From contig WQZB01000013.1 of the NCBI GenBank assembly GCA_009780955.1, positions 1 to 64,000 on the forward strand: a stretch of DNA of 64,000 bases, in the 5' to 3' direction. Below are positions 63,232 to 64,000 of this stretch, one piece after another; the stretch's first letter is position 1, and each line of letters begins with the position of its first letter. This DNA is from Polyangiaceae bacterium (GTDB taxonomy: Bacteria; Myxococcota_A; Polyangia; Polyangiales; Polyangiaceae). A program made the translations under genes and the position numbers. Below the pieces are notes generated by a model. That model did no database searches, had not been told where the DNA came from, and worked only from the letters and a program-made list of their open reading frames with translations.

Positions 63232-64000
63232 TCAGATGAGGCGCTCGGCGATTTGCACCGCGTTGAGCGCGGCTCCTTTTCGAAGATTGTCGGCAACCAC
63301 GAACATGTTGATGGCACCCTTGACAGCGAGATCGTCACGCACGCGACCCACGTAAACCGGATCCGTGCCAGAAGCGTGCACCGGCTGCGGGTGCTTGCCC
63401 GGAGCATACGCCTGGTCGACGAGCACGACGCCTTCGGCAGCGCGCAAAAGGCCCTTTGCTCGTTCGGCGGTCATGGGCTCGTGGAACTCCACGAAGATCG
63501 ATTCTGCATGACCGTTGAGCACCGGAACGCGCACCGTGGTGGGAGAAACGCCAATCGAATCGTCGCCCATGATTTTGCGCGTTTCGTTGACCATTTTGTG
63601 CTCCTCTTCGGAGTAGTCCATCTCGCCGGCCTTCCAGTCGCTCATGACGTTGAACGCCATTTGACCGGGGAAAACGCTTGGCGCCGGGAGCTTGCCATCG
63701 AGCACCGCCCGGGCCTGCGCCAAGAGATCTTCGACCGCCGCGTGCCCCTTGCCGCTCGTTGCCTGGTAGGTTGACACGACAATGTGCTTGATGCGCGACA
63801 CGTCATGCAATGGCTTCAGCGCAACGACCATTTGAATGGTCGAGCAGTTCGGGTTGGCAATGATGCCTTTTGGGCGAATGTTCGCGGCACCCATGTTCAC
63901 CTCGGGCACAACGAGGGGAACTTGGGGATCCATGCGCCACGCGCTCGAGTTGTCGATCACAATCGCGCCCGCCTTGGCTGCGATCGGAGCGAACTCTCGC
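63232..64000 (-). CDS. asd: Aspartate-semialdehyde dehydrogenase, 3' part
   Basis: This enzyme of the Lys/Thr/Met and diaminopimelate pathways reduces aspartyl phosphate. The frame is open to the window edge, so only the C-terminal 255 or so of about 340 residues are seen. Catalytic Cys is in IIANPNCSTIQMVVALKPL, and His in RVPVLNGHAESIFVEFHEPM. Other family segments are VIDNSSAWRMDPQVPLVVPE and STYQATSGKGHAAVEDL. The stop is 63232. The 5' end lies beyond the window. Confidence 0.95.
   Translation of the reverse strand, partial: REFAPIAAKAGAIVIDNSSAWRMDPQVPLVVPEVNMGAANIRPKGIIANPNCSTIQMVVALKPLHDVSRIKHIVVSTYQATSGKGHAAVEDLLAQARAVLDGKLPAPSVFPGQMAFNVMSDWKAGEMDYSEEEHKMVNETRKIMGDDSIGVSPTTVRVPVLNGHAESIFVEFHEPMTAERAKGLLRAAEGVVLVDQAYAPGKHPQPVHASGTDPVYVGRVRDDLAVKGAINMFVVADNLRKGAALNAVQIAERLI

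Overview
This 64 kb window is chromosomal DNA of a high-GC Gram-negative bacterium, most likely a myxobacterium-type organism (Myxococcota, formerly Deltaproteobacteria). The reasons are the long genes with strong G/C third positions, an outer-membrane assembly set (TamB, SurA/PpiD-like chaperone, Lgt, many lipoproteins), a glycine-rich RRM protein, a class II DAHP synthase, a PilT-like motor, an AAA+ ClpB variant and an HD-GYP response regulator. The lineage is an inference; there is no rRNA gene, and I see no tRNA gene or CRISPR array.

Layout. 0-3 kb is an accessory patch: a truncated tyrosine recombinase, a four-copy 43-bp tandem repeat, and a minus-strand cassette of an EndoU-type toxin, a probable immunity gene and a third, frameshifted gene. 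3-31 kb is mostly ordinary chromosome: tamB, trmH, glutaredoxin, a clpB variant, mpl and an inositol-monophosphatase-family gene, satP, a PHP-domain protein, tsaE, a PilT-like ATPase, lgt, class II DAHP synthase, an HtrA lipoprotein, a CPBP protease, a HARE-HTH/Mrr-like protein, cysQ, an aldo/keto reductase and a GT-C membrane protein. 31-44 kb has trmB, an orphan HicB-like protein, two surface-sugar glycosyltransferases, a DJ-1/PfpI protein, the RRM protein, a four-gene minus-strand run (HEAT protein, unknown, SurA/PpiD-like, M16 peptidase), a histone-deacetylase-family enzyme and an unusual two-gene module whose larger product ends in a natural polyhistidine tract. 44-53 kb is a tightly coupled operon of AddB-like and AddA-like recombination nucleases and an M3 peptidase lipoprotein. 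53-64 kb carries a PIN-PhoH protein, a QEGLA/HExxxH metallopeptidase-like protein, lipB, guaB, an HD-GYP regulator, a second CPBP protease, glnE and the 3' part of asd, which runs off the window.

A striking feature is several families of short repeats between genes: a GTAGGGGCG palindrome family, a roughly 20-bp terminal-repeat family that forms elements of 109-169 bp and solo ends, and two MITE-like hairpin elements. Copies repeatedly abut or supply the stop codons of neighbouring genes, and one 47-bp core is shared between two otherwise different elements. The observations most worth following are the ClpB variant whose first ATPase ring has lost both Walker B acids and the pore tyrosine, the EndoU cassette, and the small module at 42.6-43.9 kb.
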